A stretch of DNA of 64,000 nucleotides from Ardenticatenaceae bacterium. GTDB taxonomy: Bacteria; Chloroflexota; Anaerolineae; Promineifilales; Promineifilaceae. The notes beneath the pieces are model-generated. The model did no database searches. It saw only the letters and a program-made list of their open reading frames with translations, and was not told where the DNA came from. The number at the start of each line of letters is the position of its first letter. Position 1 is the stretch's first letter. A program made the translations under genes and the position numbers. This document shows positions 18,039 through 27,651 of the stretch, piece by piece. Location: the NCBI GenBank assembly GCA_020634315.1, contig JACKBV010000023.1, forward strand, positions 11,843 through 75,842. The letters run 5' to 3'.

Positions 18039-18689
18039 ATGGTTAATCGACTCGTTCTTGTCGCCGGTAACATCGGCGCCGGTAAAACCTCCCTTACTGA
18101 ACGCCTGGGCGCACGCCTCGGCTGGCAAACCGCCTACGAATCCGTTGCCGACAATCCCTATCTGGCTGATTTCTATGCAGACATGAAGCAGTGGTCATTC
18201 CACTTGCAAATCTTTTTCCTCGGCCATCGTGCAGAGCAGCATCGCCTGCTTGCCACAACGCCCGGCTCAGCTATCGCCGACCGCAGCATTTACGAAGATG
18301 CCTACATTTTTGCCCGCGCCCTGCACCACATGGGGCAGATCAGCGAGCGCGATTTTCATGCCTACCGCCGCGTTTTTGACTTGATAGTGACACAACTCCC
18401 GCGACCCGATTTGCTGCTTTATCTCAAATGTCCTGTCAATGTGCTCATGGAACGCATTCATCAACGCGGCCGCGAAGCAGAATCAGGCATCAGTGCCGAT
18501 TATCTGGCCTTACTCGAATCCTTTTATGATGAATGGTTACAGACCTTCGATCTCTGCCCTGTTTTAACCGTTCCCAGCCAAAACCTGGATTTTGTAAATA
18601 AACCACACCATCTGGACATCGTCGTCAGCCGTATACAGGACAAATTGGCTGGTAAAGAAGATGTCATTTTCCCCGATAATGGTGCATAA
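18039..18689 (+). CDS. Deoxynucleoside kinase (dNK/dGK-dAK family)
   Basis: 216 residues, as expected for bacterial deoxynucleoside kinases. The P-loop is GNIGAGKTSL at residues 8-17. Later come the substrate-site ES (YESVADNPYL), DRSIYEDAYIFA containing the DRS motif, and the LID-like RIHQRGREAE. The enzyme phosphorylates deoxynucleosides with ATP for dNTP salvage in the cytoplasm. GGAG lies six bases before the ATG at 18039. A structured element lies directly upstream. Substrate preference (dA/dG or dC) is not clear from sequence. Confidence 0.9.
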   Translation: MVNRLVLVAGNIGAGKTSLTERLGARLGWQTAYESVADNPYLADFYADMKQWSFHLQIFFLGHRAEQHRLLATTPGSAIADRSIYEDAYIFARALHHMGQISERDFHAYRRVFDLIVTQLPRPDLLLYLKCPVNVLMERIHQRGREAESGISADYLALLESFYDEWLQTFDLCPVLTVPSQNLDFVNKPHHLDIVVSRIQDKLAGKEDVIFPDNGA

Positions 18690-18718
18690 GAAAGCATGTA
18701 CCACTAAAAAGTTTGCAT

Positions 18719-20485
18719 ATGCGTGAATTCAAACTAGAGAACGAATATCCATACAATCGTCGTGGCCCGGCACGCTGGATCATTTCCCATACCTTTCGCT
18801 ATCCATTGCTGCCGTTGCTAACACTGTTAGCGGCCGTTATCAACAACTATGCCTACAGCTACGTGCAAGTCTTCATTGGACGCGCCTTTGACTTGATCAA
18901 CCAGCTTGAGTGGCCCAATCATGATTTGTGGCTGCTGGCGTTGGGCACATTTGCCGCGGCCTCTACCCAAGGCGTGTTGGGCCTGGTGCGTAACTATGCC
19001 AACGAATATGCCGCGCAGCGCATTGAGCGTGATGCCCGCGATGAACTGTATGCCAGCCTGCTTGGGAAGAGCCAAACCTTTCATGGCAAGCAGCGCATTG
19101 GCGATGTGATGGCACGGGCTACCAATGATGTGCGCTCGCTCAACATTATGTTTAGTCCCGGCTTGATGCTCATTCTTGATGCATCGATGGGCGTGATTGC
19201 GCCCATCACATTGATTGCCGCCATGGAACCGCGCTTGTTGCTGGTGCCCGGATTATTCCTGATTACCTTGGTGATCACCGTTACCGACTACGCACGCCGC
19301 TTAAACCCGGTCAGCGATGCGCTGCGTGAGCAGTTTGGCGCGATGAATGCGGGCTTGGCGGAAGCGATTGCCGGGGTTGAAGTGGTGAAAGGGCATGCGC
19401 AGGAGGAGCAAGAACTGCGCAAGTTTGCCGACAACGCTGGCGTTTATCGCGATCACTTTGTTACGCAGGGTGAAATTCAGGCGCGTTACCTGCCCATGTT
19501 GATGTTTAGCATTGCCTGGGCGGGCGCATTTTTGCACGGCATGATTTTGTGGCGTGCCGGGGTGATTACGTTGGGGAATGTGGTCACGTTTGTCGGATTG
19601 GTAGGCGTGCTGCGTTTTCCTACGTTTGTCTCGATTTTTTCCTTTAACCTGGTGCAAATCGGTGTCGCCAGTGCGCGTCGCATTTTGGAGATGATCAACA
19701 CGGAAACGGACTTGGATGAAAATAAGGGGGGCGTAGCGCAGCCTGTGCTTGGCGAAGTGGTTTTTGAGAATGTTTCTTTTGCTTACAACGGCACGGAAAA
19801 TGGCGCGACGCCGGTGTTGAAGAATCTCAGTTTTACGGCTCAACCGGGCGAGACGGTGGCGATTGTGGGGCAGACGGGCAGTGGTAAGACGACGCTGACG
19901 CGGTTGATCAATCGCATTTTTGATACCAGTAACGGCCGTGTCCTCATCGACGGTATTGACGTGCGCGACTGGAACCTGGAATCCTTGCGCTCACAAATTT
20001 CGACAATTGAGCAGGATGTGTTCCTCTTTTCGCGCACGCTGGCAGAAAACATTGCCTTTGGGCAGGCAGCGGCGACCAGAGAAGAAATTGAAGCGGCCGC
20101 GCAAGAAGCGCAGGCACACGACTTTATCATGAGCTTCAAGGATGGCTATGAGACAGAAGTAGGTGAACGCGGTGTGATGCTCTCTGGCGGACAGCGACAG
20201 CGCATCGCCATTGCTCGCGCCTTTCTCACCAACCCGCGCATCTTGATTTTGGATGACAGCACCAGCGCCATAGACAGCGCCACTGAAGATAAAATTCAGC
20301 AGGCGATGCGCCGAATCAGTCAAGAGCGTACCACCTTTTTAATTACCCACCGCCTCAGCCAGATTCGTTGGGCGGATCGCATTTTAGTGTTAAAGCATGG
20401 TGAACTGGTTGATCAGGGCACGCATGAAGAATTGCTGGCACGCAGCCAGGATTATCAGCGCATTTTTGCGCGTTATGATGCATAA
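18719..20485 (+). CDS. ABC exporter, fused permease and ATPase (MsbA/MDR type)
   Basis: About 588 residues, a typical half-transporter. Residues 25-320 hold six membrane helices. The ATPase domain has Walker A GQTGSGKTT, Q-loop EQDVFLFS, signature LSGGQRQRIAIARA, Walker B ILILDDSTSAID and the H-loop ITHRLSQI. It would act as a homodimer or paired half-transporter exporting lipids, peptides or drugs. The preferred start is the ATG at 18719; a TTG two codons earlier is in frame. It follows the deoxynucleoside kinase closely and may be co-transcribed, though no shared role is evident. Confidence 0.93.
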   Translation: MREFKLENEYPYNRRGPARWIISHTFRYPLLPLLTLLAAVINNYAYSYVQVFIGRAFDLINQLEWPNHDLWLLALGTFAAASTQGVLGLVRNYANEYAAQRIERDARDELYASLLGKSQTFHGKQRIGDVMARATNDVRSLNIMFSPGLMLILDASMGVIAPITLIAAMEPRLLLVPGLFLITLVITVTDYARRLNPVSDALREQFGAMNAGLAEAIAGVEVVKGHAQEEQELRKFADNAGVYRDHFVTQGEIQARYLPMLMFSIAWAGAFLHGMILWRAGVITLGNVVTFVGLVGVLRFPTFVSIFSFNLVQIGVASARRILEMINTETDLDENKGGVAQPVLGEVVFENVSFAYNGTENGATPVLKNLSFTAQPGETVAIVGQTGSGKTTLTRLINRIFDTSNGRVLIDGIDVRDWNLESLRSQISTIEQDVFLFSRTLAENIAFGQAAATREEIEAAAQEAQAHDFIMSFKDGYETEVGERGVMLSGGQRQRIAIARAFLTNPRILILDDSTSAIDSATEDKIQQAMRRISQERTTFLITHRLSQIRWADRILVLKHGELVDQGTHEELLARSQDYQRIFARYDA

Positions 20486-20578
20486 GGTCTGTCATGTGAT
20501 GCACTCAAGGATGGGCATGGGCAGTTGCTCGTCTTTTTGCCTTGCGCTCGCTGTGGTACGTTATAAGCGATGAAGACC

Positions 20579-20636
20579 AACCTCCCGGAGGTTATTATCG
20601 GGATGCCTATCTCGTAGGCCGAACCTCCGGGAGGCT
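20579..20636. repeat. AACCTCC/GGAGGTT inverted repeat (family A, copy 1)
   Basis: Two near-palindromic 15-mers, AACCTCCCGGAGGTT and AACCTCCGGGAGGCT, are separated by 28 bases, so they can fold singly or together. The same pair recurs at 45849, 45960 and 57811. It follows the ABC exporter gene and could serve as its terminator. Confidence 0.75.
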
Positions 20637-20671
20637 GTTTTCAGGAGAGACGATACCAACTGTCGTTGACC

Positions 20672-20738
20672 ACCATGAATGAAAATCGTAGGTCGGATTG
20701 CTAATCCGACTATCGGATTAACAATCCGATTTACGAAG
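20672..20738. repeat. GGTCGGATT dyad element (family B, copy 1) in a gene leader
   Basis: The segment from ATGAATGAAAATCG to CCGATTTAC contains GTCGGATTgcTAATCCGAC followed by TCGGATTaacAATCCGA, two adjacent hairpins. A nearly identical copy in inverse orientation lies at 46369-46434. In both cases the element ends immediately before the ribosome-binding site of a gene, here the metallopeptidase lipoprotein. Confidence 0.75.
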
Positions 20739-20746
20739 GAGAGAAG

Positions 20747-21862
20747 ATGTTGACCAAACGCTATTTGTTTATATTTTTGGGATTGCTGCTGTTGGTTGGC
20801 CTGGCAGCTTGCGACGATGAAATGAATGAAAATCTGGCTTATGACGATGAATGTCTGAATGATCCGGATTGCGACCTCGTCTATGAAGATGATTTTTGCG
20901 ATGAGTATGACGAGGATTGTGAAGAAGCTGGTTTTTGGGATGATACCTACTACGAAACGGCCGAAGATTGTTATGAGGATGAGGTCTATGATCCTGTCGA
21001 TCAGCTTTGTTATGTAGAGTGGGAAGACGAGGAAGATTGCCCGGACGATGAATGCGGCGAGGTTTGGGGTGTGTTGGGAGATTTGCTTGGCAGTTCGTTT
21101 GCCGATGCGGATTTTGATGAGTTTGGTGAGAATGCCATCATCACTTACGATGTGCGCAATAATGAGTTGACGAATCCGCAGTTGGGCGAGGTAACGGCCG
21201 ATCTCGAATCATTCCAGGCTGATGAAGCAAAGCATCGTGAAATTTGGGCGCGTTTTACCCAGTTGATCCCGGCTGCGCAGCGTGCGCAAATTGTGCAGTT
21301 CAGCATTTTCACCGATGGCCCGGAAGAGGTCATGGCGGCGGTGAACCCGGTAGCAGAGGGAGATTTGTCGCGTTGGGCGTTGGCGGTGGATATTCAAGAT
21401 GCGGCTGACGACAAGGAGTTGACGTATTCGTTGATTCATGAGTTTGCGCATGTGTTGACGTTGAATAACAGACAGGTGGATACGGCCGTTTCCCCCTCTG
21501 CCTGTACCGATTACTTCCCCGGCGAAGGATGTGCCTTGTCCACCTCCTATATTGACGCTTTTCATGATCGCTTTTGGGTGCAGGTGTTTGATGAGATGGG
21601 CGTGAATGACGAGACCGAGCTGGACGAGTCAGACATGGAAGATTTTTACTATGATCATGAGGATTGGTTTGTCACCGATTATGCGGCAACCAATCCGGGC
21701 GAGGACATTGCCGAGAGTTTTACGGCATTTATCCTGCAACCAAAGCCGACGGAAGATACGCTGGCTGCCGAAAAGATTTTGTTTTTCTACGATTACCCGG
21801 AACTGGTGGCGTTGCGCAAAGACCTGGCAAGCCGCGCCTACTCTCGACTGCGGCGTAACTAA
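20747..21862 (+). CDS. Lipoprotein metallopeptidase with HEFAH motif and acidic Cys-rich N-terminal domain
   Basis: 371 residues. A lipobox (GLAAC) ends the signal peptide at residue 22. Residues 23-105 are extremely rich in Asp and Glu and hold eight cysteines spaced among them (DEC, PDC, DFC, EDC and so on), possibly a metal-binding or disulfide-bonded module. Residues 225-245 contain LIHEFAHVLTLN, the HExxH zinc motif. A later EDIAESFTAFI supplies candidate third ligands. A zinc peptidase anchored outside the membrane is likely; no named family was recognised. GAAGGAGAG lies before the ATG, directly after the family B hairpin element. Confidence 0.82.
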   Translation: MLTKRYLFIFLGLLLLVGLAACDDEMNENLAYDDECLNDPDCDLVYEDDFCDEYDEDCEEAGFWDDTYYETAEDCYEDEVYDPVDQLCYVEWEDEEDCPDDECGEVWGVLGDLLGSSFADADFDEFGENAIITYDVRNNELTNPQLGEVTADLESFQADEAKHREIWARFTQLIPAAQRAQIVQFSIFTDGPEEVMAAVNPVAEGDLSRWALAVDIQDAADDKELTYSLIHEFAHVLTLNNRQVDTAVSPSACTDYFPGEGCALSTSYIDAFHDRFWVQVFDEMGVNDETELDESDMEDFYYDHEDWFVTDYAATNPGEDIAESFTAFILQPKPTEDTLAAEKILFFYDYPELVALRKDLASRAYSRLRRN

Positions 21863-21948
21863 AAGCGGTTCATTGCTTAAATTCTAAAATGGCAAAAATA
21901 AGGGCGAGTCACCGACTCGCCCTTATCAATTGTCTACCCCGTCAGTTT

Positions 21949-23964
21949 CTAATCCGCCAAATATTTGTCAAACCAGCGCAAGATGTGATTGAGGCGGGCA
22001 ATGCGCCGGTCGGTACGGCCGATTCGGCTCAACCCGTGCGATTCGTCGGGGAACAGCACCAACTCGGCGTCTACGCCCAGGCGGCGCAGCGCGACAAAGA
22101 CTTGTTCGCCCTGTTCGCGCTGGCAGCGCAAATCTTGCTCGCTGTGGATGATGAGCGTTGGCGTTTTGGCGTTGCCGATGTATTTCATGGGCGACATATC
22201 CCAATAGTTGTCGAGCGCCTCCCACGGTGGCACTTCGGCTCCGGTCAAATATTCCGTGCCCCAGTTGAGATCGCTGGAACCGTAAAAGCTGACGACATTG
22301 GTGACGGCACGCTGTGCCACGGCCGCTTTGAAGCGGTCTGTTTTGCCGATGATCAGCGCGGTCATGTAGCCACCATAGCTGCCGCCGGTGACGCCCATAC
22401 GCGCGGGGTCAATATACGGCCGTTGCGCCACAAAATCAGTCCAGGCCATCACGTCATCATAATCAACCGTACCCCAACGGCCGTAAATGGCTCCGGCGTG
22501 CGCTTCCCCATACCCTTGCCCGCCGCGCGGATTGCTCCAATAAACGACATACCCTTGCGCGGCCAGGTAGTACAGTTCGTGCATGAAGAGACGGCCGTAT
22601 TGTGTTTGCGGCCCGCCGTGAATTTCCAAAATGGACGGATACTTTTGTGCCGGGTCAAAGCCGGGAGGCGTCAAAATCCAACCGTGCAAATCATAGCCAT
22701 CAGCCGCCGGGAAATGAACCTCTTCCACCTGGCCCAGGTCTAATTCGGCGAGCAAATCGGTGTTGAAATGGGTGAGCGGGGTGGTTGTGTCGCTGGCAAA
22801 ATCGTGCAGCCAGATTTCGCCAGGATTGGTGGGATTGCCACCCCAATAAGCAACTTTGCGGCCATCGGCGCTGAGGCTGAATTCGCCAACGACATTGGGG
22901 CCATTAGGGGCAACGGCCGTTGCCGTCACCTTCTCGTCTAGCTGCACCTGGAGCAATGGCTGGTCGCCGCGCACTGTCGCTATCGCATACAGGGAACGGC
23001 CGTCTGGCCCCCACTGCGGCCGGCTCATTCCGGGGCCGCCGCCAATGTCGCCATTCGTCACACTGCTAAAGTGGATGTCCTGCTCACCGGTAACATTTTG
23101 CCCATCACCGCCAGTCACCGAGACGACAAAAATGTCGGCGTTTTGATACCATTTCCCTGTTTGTTTGCGTCCCAGGTAAGAGATGCGCTGCCCATCCGGG
23201 GAAAAGGCGGGGGCGAATTTACGGCCGTATGGCGCATCAATTTGCTGCATGTCGCCGCCTTCTGCCGGGATAAGGTACAGTTCGGTGGCGTCGTGCTCAA
23301 AATCGGAGCGTTCGTGCCGATTGGAGGCGAAAAGGATGTGCTGTCCATCCGGTGCCCAAGAAGGTTCCGTCTCGTGATGCTCGCCGCTGGTAAGTTGTGT
23401 CGCTGCCCCGCTGACTGCATCCACTGTCCAGATGTGCCATTTTTCCTGCGGTGTGTAGCCCGCGCCATCCATGCGATAATCAACACGCGTGATGGGACGA
23501 TCAACAATGCCCAACTTTTTCTTTTGCTCGTCTTTTTCCCGTTCCACGTCGGCGGCGTCTTTGCTGCGCAGCTGGCAGACGAGCCGCGTCCCATCGGGCG
23601 ACCAGGCGAAACTGGCAATGGCACCGCTCAATTCGGTTAACGGCCGTGCCTCGCCGCCATGCAGCGGAATGAGAAAAATTTGCGCCTGTTTTTCATCTTG
23701 CCGGTTAGAGAGAAAAGCGATTTGCAAGCCATCGGGTGACCAGCGTGGCTGCGTGTCTGCCTGTTTGCCATAGGTGAATTGGCGTGCTGGCTGGCGGCCA
23801 TCGCTGGGAACCAACCAGAGGTTGGTGTACTTTTTCTCTGTTTTGCTGTCTACCCATTGCACACAAAAAATGACGTGCTGCCCATCCGGGGAGATGCGCG
23901 GGGCAGAGACGGTCTTGAATTGGTATAAATCTTCGGCCGTAAGGTGCCGTTTTTCCTGGCTCAT
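21949..23964 (-). CDS. S9 family prolyl oligopeptidase-type serine peptidase
   Basis: About 671 residues. The N-terminal 400 residues form a WD40-like/TolB propeller (RISPDGQHVIFCVQW, WSPDGLQIAFLS, FSPDGQRISYLG). The C-terminal alpha/beta-hydrolase domain carries the nucleophile in GVTGGSYGGYMTAL and the catalytic His in DESHGLSRIG. It resembles acylaminoacyl-peptidase/dipeptidyl-peptidase enzymes that trim short peptides. No signal peptide is visible, so it is probably cytoplasmic. The frame opens at 24024, but the ATG at 23964 directly follows GGAGGCATC, a strong ribosome-binding site. Confidence 0.93.
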   Translation of the reverse strand: MSQEKRHLTAEDLYQFKTVSAPRISPDGQHVIFCVQWVDSKTEKKYTNLWLVPSDGRQPARQFTYGKQADTQPRWSPDGLQIAFLSNRQDEKQAQIFLIPLHGGEARPLTELSGAIASFAWSPDGTRLVCQLRSKDAADVEREKDEQKKKLGIVDRPITRVDYRMDGAGYTPQEKWHIWTVDAVSGAATQLTSGEHHETEPSWAPDGQHILFASNRHERSDFEHDATELYLIPAEGGDMQQIDAPYGRKFAPAFSPDGQRISYLGRKQTGKWYQNADIFVVSVTGGDGQNVTGEQDIHFSSVTNGDIGGGPGMSRPQWGPDGRSLYAIATVRGDQPLLQVQLDEKVTATAVAPNGPNVVGEFSLSADGRKVAYWGGNPTNPGEIWLHDFASDTTTPLTHFNTDLLAELDLGQVEEVHFPAADGYDLHGWILTPPGFDPAQKYPSILEIHGGPQTQYGRLFMHELYYLAAQGYVVYWSNPRGGQGYGEAHAGAIYGRWGTVDYDDVMAWTDFVAQRPYIDPARMGVTGGSYGGYMTALIIGKTDRFKAAVAQRAVTNVVSFYGSSDLNWGTEYLTGAEVPPWEALDNYWDMSPMKYIGNAKTPTLIIHSEQDLRCQREQGEQVFVALRRLGVDAELVLFPDESHGLSRIGRTDRRIARLNHILRWFDKYLAD

Positions 23965-24161
23965 GATGCCTCCTACAAGGGTGAACGATGTTGGTACATG
24001 GTCATTAACCTTTACCCGGTTCACCCTGGCGAAATTAGATGATTATATAATGATCATAACGCGTCTTCATCTGGGAGGCGAATGAAAAATGCGCAAAAGA
24101 GTTGTCTTGATGCGTGCTCTTGCGTCACAATTACGCCTGTAATTTTTTGGGAGGCGATTTT

Positions 24162-24851
24162 ATGAAAATTTTGACACGTCTATTCATCTTTCTGTTGTTG
24201 GTAGGGGGCATGGCTGCTTGCCAAAATACGCCCGATGCGTCGCTGAGCACGCCCTCGCCTGCGGCCGATGGGCAGGCGAAAAATTATCCCCTTTTTAAGA
24301 GCAGTCTGGTGGGGCAGGTGCAAGATGGCGTTTTGTCTGTGCAGGATGGGGCGGACAGCCCACGTGTGTTGATTGATGATAGACAAGTGACGGATATGGG
24401 CTGGTTTTTGGAAGGGGAGCAGGTGGCGTATACGGCCGTTACCGCCAACAACTATCAATTAGGCATTGTCGATGTGGCGACGGGAGAACAAACGCTGCTG
24501 CAAACGTTTACAGAGCCAGTACGCGCACCCCATCCATCGCGAGACGGCCGTTACCTCTCCATCCTGGTGGGCACAGGCGAAACGCACGATTGTGTCGTCG
24601 ATCTCCGCCTGCTCATTTTGGTGCTGGACGAGGAACAACAAATTGCTGACACCTACACGATTACCGACTTTGCGGGCATTCCGGCCGACGCCGCCACAAC
24701 ACTCTATCCGGTGACAGACGGTTATTGGATCTATGACACCATCCTCTCGGTTTCGCTGCAACCCATGTGCGAGGAAAATGGCGCTATCGCCAGCGGCTAT
24801 GCCTTGAATGCCGATTTGCAGCAAGCGACGCCCCTTCGCGACGAGCCATAG
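24162..24851 (+). CDS. Lipoprotein of unknown function
   Basis: 229 residues. The signal peptide KILTRLFIFLLLVGGMAAC ends in a lipobox. The mature part has blade-like phrases (MGWFLEGEQVAYTAV, YQLGIVDVATGEQTLL, APHPSRDGRYLSILVG) that suggest a partial TolB-like propeller. No enzyme motif was found. GGGAGG lies eight bases before the ATG at 24162, which is preferred to the in-frame ATG at 24114. It is divergent from the S9 peptidase. Confidence 0.78.
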   Translation: MKILTRLFIFLLLVGGMAACQNTPDASLSTPSPAADGQAKNYPLFKSSLVGQVQDGVLSVQDGADSPRVLIDDRQVTDMGWFLEGEQVAYTAVTANNYQLGIVDVATGEQTLLQTFTEPVRAPHPSRDGRYLSILVGTGETHDCVVDLRLLILVLDEEQQIADTYTITDFAGIPADAATTLYPVTDGYWIYDTILSVSLQPMCEENGAIASGYALNADLQQATPLRDEP

Positions 24852-24887
24852 CGCCTAACCGTCGCGCCTGTTTGCCTGCTCAAAACA

Positions 24888-24911
24888 AAAACGGCCCATA
24901 TTGGGCCGTCA
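24888..24911. terminator. Short hairpin downstream of the lipoprotein gene
   Basis: ACGGCCCATATTGGGCCGT is a near-perfect dyad preceded by A-runs and lies between convergent genes. It fits a terminator for the CBM48-like gene on the minus strand. Confidence 0.6.
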
Positions 24912-24958
24912 CTGACAGGGTGGAAAAATAGGGGAATACGATTGTGCGAACGCGATAA

Positions 24959-25255
24959 TTATTCTTCAGAAGTGAAGACGACGCTGTTGTCGCTGCCATG
25001 TGCATTGGCCCAATAAGCGTCTGCCGCTTCGTCGTTGGCCCAGATTTCATTGTCCACCAGGTAACGGAATTGGAACTTGCTATCTTTGGGCATACGTGCT
25101 TTTGCTTTGAACACGCTGTCTTTCCCTTTTTTCATGATGATGGGTTCCCAATTGTTGAATTCACCTACCAATTGGACATCGTTGGCTTCTTCAGCCAGAA
25201 AAGCGAAAGCTACTTCACATTCATCTTTTGTTTTAAAAAACTTTTTCGTTAACAT
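24959..25255 (-). CDS. Small CBM48/AMPK-glycogen-binding-like domain protein
   Basis: 98 residues from the ATG at 25255, which has GAGGAGA just upstream. The phrase VQLVGEFNNWEP is the hallmark of the isoamylase N-terminal/AMPK-beta carbohydrate-binding fold. It is followed by FKAKARMPKDSKFQFRYLVD and the aromatic-rich end WANDEAADAYWANAHG. The protein is a single free domain, so it may bind glycogen-type glucans or act as an adaptor. The partner is unknown; no glycogen gene is adjacent. Confidence 0.85.
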   Translation of the reverse strand: MLTKKFFKTKDECEVAFAFLAEEANDVQLVGEFNNWEPIIMKKGKDSVFKAKARMPKDSKFQFRYLVDNEIWANDEAADAYWANAHGSDNSVVFTSEE

Positions 25256-25481
25256 GCTAGTCTCCTCATGAATAAAGCCACTCTGGAAGTGGAGTGGCTT
25301 TGATGTCAAACGATATAAAATACTACCAAAACAGCGCGAAATTATAGTTAAGGTAAGGTCTCTGTCAAATTTCGACCTGTTTTCTCCTGATTTTGCTGGC
25401 TAACATGAGTAGAAGATGAAATCGCGGGCCGGAAACGGCCGTCTTGACCAAATTTCTCAAGCCTGTTAATCTCTGCACAAG

Positions 25482-27023
25482 ATGAAGTGTTTCCGTTTCC
25501 AATTCGTTGTAATCTACTTGTTTATAGGCTTTCTGGTGGGATGTGGCGCTGACACGCCCGTGCCGACGCCGACGGTTGCGGTGACGGCAACGGTTGTTGC
25601 TGAGGCAACCGTCGCTGCTGAGGCAACGGCCGTTCCCACCCCCAGCGCCACACGCACCATCACCATTCTCTACACCAACGACGAACACGGTTGGCTAGAA
25701 GGCACAGAGTCAGATGCCGGTGCCGCCAACCTGATGGGCTTGCTGCGCGAACGCGAAGGTTACGCGCCGGGCAGCGACGTTTTGCTCGTCAGCGGCGGCG
25801 ATATGTGGACAGGCCCCGCCATCTCCACCTGGTTCGATGGCGAAAGCATGGCCGAAGTGATGAACGCGATGGGCTATGTTGCCGCCGCCGTGGGCAATCA
25901 CGAGTTCGATTTTGGCCTGGAAATGCTGCAAGTGCGTGCCCTGCAATCTGAATTCCCCTTGCTCAGCGCCAACATGCACGCCCTTGGCGATACGTCGTTG
26001 GCCGACCTGGGCATTGAACCGTACACCCTGGTCGAGCTAGATGGCCTGACCGTCGGCATCATTGGCCTGACAACGACGAGTACACCCTACACAACGAACC
26101 CGGTTAATGTCGCCACTTTCGAGTTTGGCGATTATGAAACGGCGTTGCGCGAGGTCGTTCCAGAAGTGCAAGCGGCCGGTGCCGATTTGATTCTTGTGGC
26201 GGCACATGCCTGCCGCGACGAAATCACCGCCCTGGCACGCCGCGTGAGCGATTTAGGCATTGATTTGATTGGCGGCGGCCATTGCAATGAACTGTTTGCC
26301 GATACGATCAATGGAATTGTCGTCATGGAAGGCGGCGCTCATTTGCAGAGCTATGCCCGCGCTGTTTTTGCGGTAGATGCGGCGGGCGCGGTGACGGCGA
26401 CGGATTATGGCACTGTGTCTAATCAGGGCGGTGCGCCGGATGCGGACATTGCCGACATTGTGGCGCGTTGGCAGGAAATGGCCGCTGCCGAACTGAATGT
26501 TGTCATTGCTTATGCGGATACGGCCGTTGCCCGGCGCAGCCCCGCCATGCAAGCCCTCATCACCGAATCCTGGTTGTGGGCTTACCCCACCGCCGATGTC
26601 GCCATCACCAACATGGGCGGGATGCGCGATGCGCTGCCCGCTGGCGACATCACGCTGGGCGCTGTCATTGGCGTGATGCCTTTCAATAACGTGCTGGTAG
26701 ACCTGACCCTGACGGGTGCGCAGCTAGAGCGCGTCTTAACCATTGCCCAAGATGATGCGATTGGCGGCGTCAGTCGGCAGGGTGGGAGTTGGGTGCTCCA
26801 TAAAACGGGAGCCGCCTTAGACCCCAACGGCACTTATCACCTGCTGGTGAATGATTTTATGTATGCTGGCGGTGATAATTATGCTTTGTTGGCGAACCTG
26901 GATCCCCAGGCATACAACACGGCGATTGACTGGCGGCAGCCGGTGATTGATTGGCTGCTGGCGCAGGCATCGTCACAGCAGCAGCCGGTTGATGCGGCCA
27001 TTGCTGCCTTGTTGGGGAATTGA
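25482..27023 (+). CDS. 5'-nucleotidase/UshA-family lipoprotein
   Basis: 513 residues. The signal ends FIGFLVGC (lipobox), then a TPVPTPT/VAEAT-type linker. The metallophosphatase domain (residues 60-320) has ILYTNDEHG, VSGGDMWTGP, GNHEFDFGLEMLQ, AAHACRDE and GGGHCNELF. The C-terminal 5'-nucleotidase domain has NMGGMRDALPAGDIT and NDFMYAGGDNY, which bind the nucleoside. The enzyme hydrolyses nucleotides outside the cell to nucleoside and phosphate. It contains AACGGCCGTT in the linker, at about 25625. Confidence 0.93.
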   Translation: MKCFRFQFVVIYLFIGFLVGCGADTPVPTPTVAVTATVVAEATVAAEATAVPTPSATRTITILYTNDEHGWLEGTESDAGAANLMGLLREREGYAPGSDVLLVSGGDMWTGPAISTWFDGESMAEVMNAMGYVAAAVGNHEFDFGLEMLQVRALQSEFPLLSANMHALGDTSLADLGIEPYTLVELDGLTVGIIGLTTTSTPYTTNPVNVATFEFGDYETALREVVPEVQAAGADLILVAAHACRDEITALARRVSDLGIDLIGGGHCNELFADTINGIVVMEGGAHLQSYARAVFAVDAAGAVTATDYGTVSNQGGAPDADIADIVARWQEMAAAELNVVIAYADTAVARRSPAMQALITESWLWAYPTADVAITNMGGMRDALPAGDITLGAVIGVMPFNNVLVDLTLTGAQLERVLTIAQDDAIGGVSRQGGSWVLHKTGAALDPNGTYHLLVNDFMYAGGDNYALLANLDPQAYNTAIDWRQPVIDWLLAQASSQQQPVDAAIAALLGN

Positions 27024-27038
27024 GACAAGAGTTCTGTG

Positions 27039-27056
27039 TTGAGAAACCTGGTTTCT
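27039..27056. repeat. AGAAACCTGGTTTCT palindrome
   Basis: A 15-base near-perfect dyad lies in the short gap between the nucleotidase and LysM genes. Palindromes of this GAAACC-GGTTTC type occur as dispersed repeats in several bacterial groups. Confidence 0.5.
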
Positions 27057-27097
27057 TAGAGAAACGCAATACAAGTTGTTGACAAGGAGAGTTCAGG

Positions 27098-27622
27098 ATG
27101 AGTGAGATGCAAGAGGTTCCTGCTCAGGAAACGGATACGCGGGGCGAGTTTTTGAAGTTTGGGGCGATGGCGCTGCTTTTGTTGGGAACGGTGTTGGTTA
27201 TTTGGCTGTTACGGCCGTTTATCTTTAACGTCATTGTTCCGGCGGTCATGGGCGAGGGCCAACCGACAGCTCCCATGCCCTTGGAGGCTGAAAACCAACT
27301 GCCACTGAAGGAGCCACCGGCGGTGGATATTGAAGAAACGTCCCCGGCCGCAGCGGAAGGGGAATCGGAGATCTTTATTCCGGCGATGCCGATTGAAGGG
27401 GAAGAGGGTGGCGAGACGACAACCGCCCCGGAGGCAGAGGTGGAAGCAAGTGGGGTGAGTGAGGAAACGGCCGTTATCCAACACACAGTCCAACCCGGCG
27501 AAAACCTGACCACCATTGCTCAGCAATACGGCGTGACCGTAGATGACATCATTGCCACCAATGCCCTCACCGATCCGAACCACATTACCGCAGGCACCGT
27601 GCTGCAAATCCCATCAAAATAA
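27098..27622 (+). CDS. Single-pass membrane protein with C-terminal LysM domain
   Basis: 174 residues. A transmembrane helix at about residues 22-48 (MALLLLGTVLVIWLL) is followed by an acidic Pro/Glu spacer. Residues 127-172 form a LysM domain (HTVQPGENLTTIAQQYGVTV...TAGTVLQIP), which binds peptidoglycan-type glycans. The protein is probably anchored in the membrane and touches the cell wall or periplasmic glycan. It follows the nucleotidase after about 75 bases and may be in the same transcript. Confidence 0.9.
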   Translation: MSEMQEVPAQETDTRGEFLKFGAMALLLLGTVLVIWLLRPFIFNVIVPAVMGEGQPTAPMPLEAENQLPLKEPPAVDIEETSPAAAEGESEIFIPAMPIEGEEGGETTTAPEAEVEASGVSEETAVIQHTVQPGENLTTIAQQYGVTVDDIIATNALTDPNHITAGTVLQIPSK

Positions 27623-27651
27623 AAGCGAGGCATTTTGCCTCGCTTTTTTTA
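27619..27651. terminator. Bidirectional intrinsic terminator
   Basis: AAAAGCGAGGCA pairs with TGCCTCGCTTTT and continues into a T-run. It ends both the LysM gene and the convergent replication operon. Confidence 0.92.
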
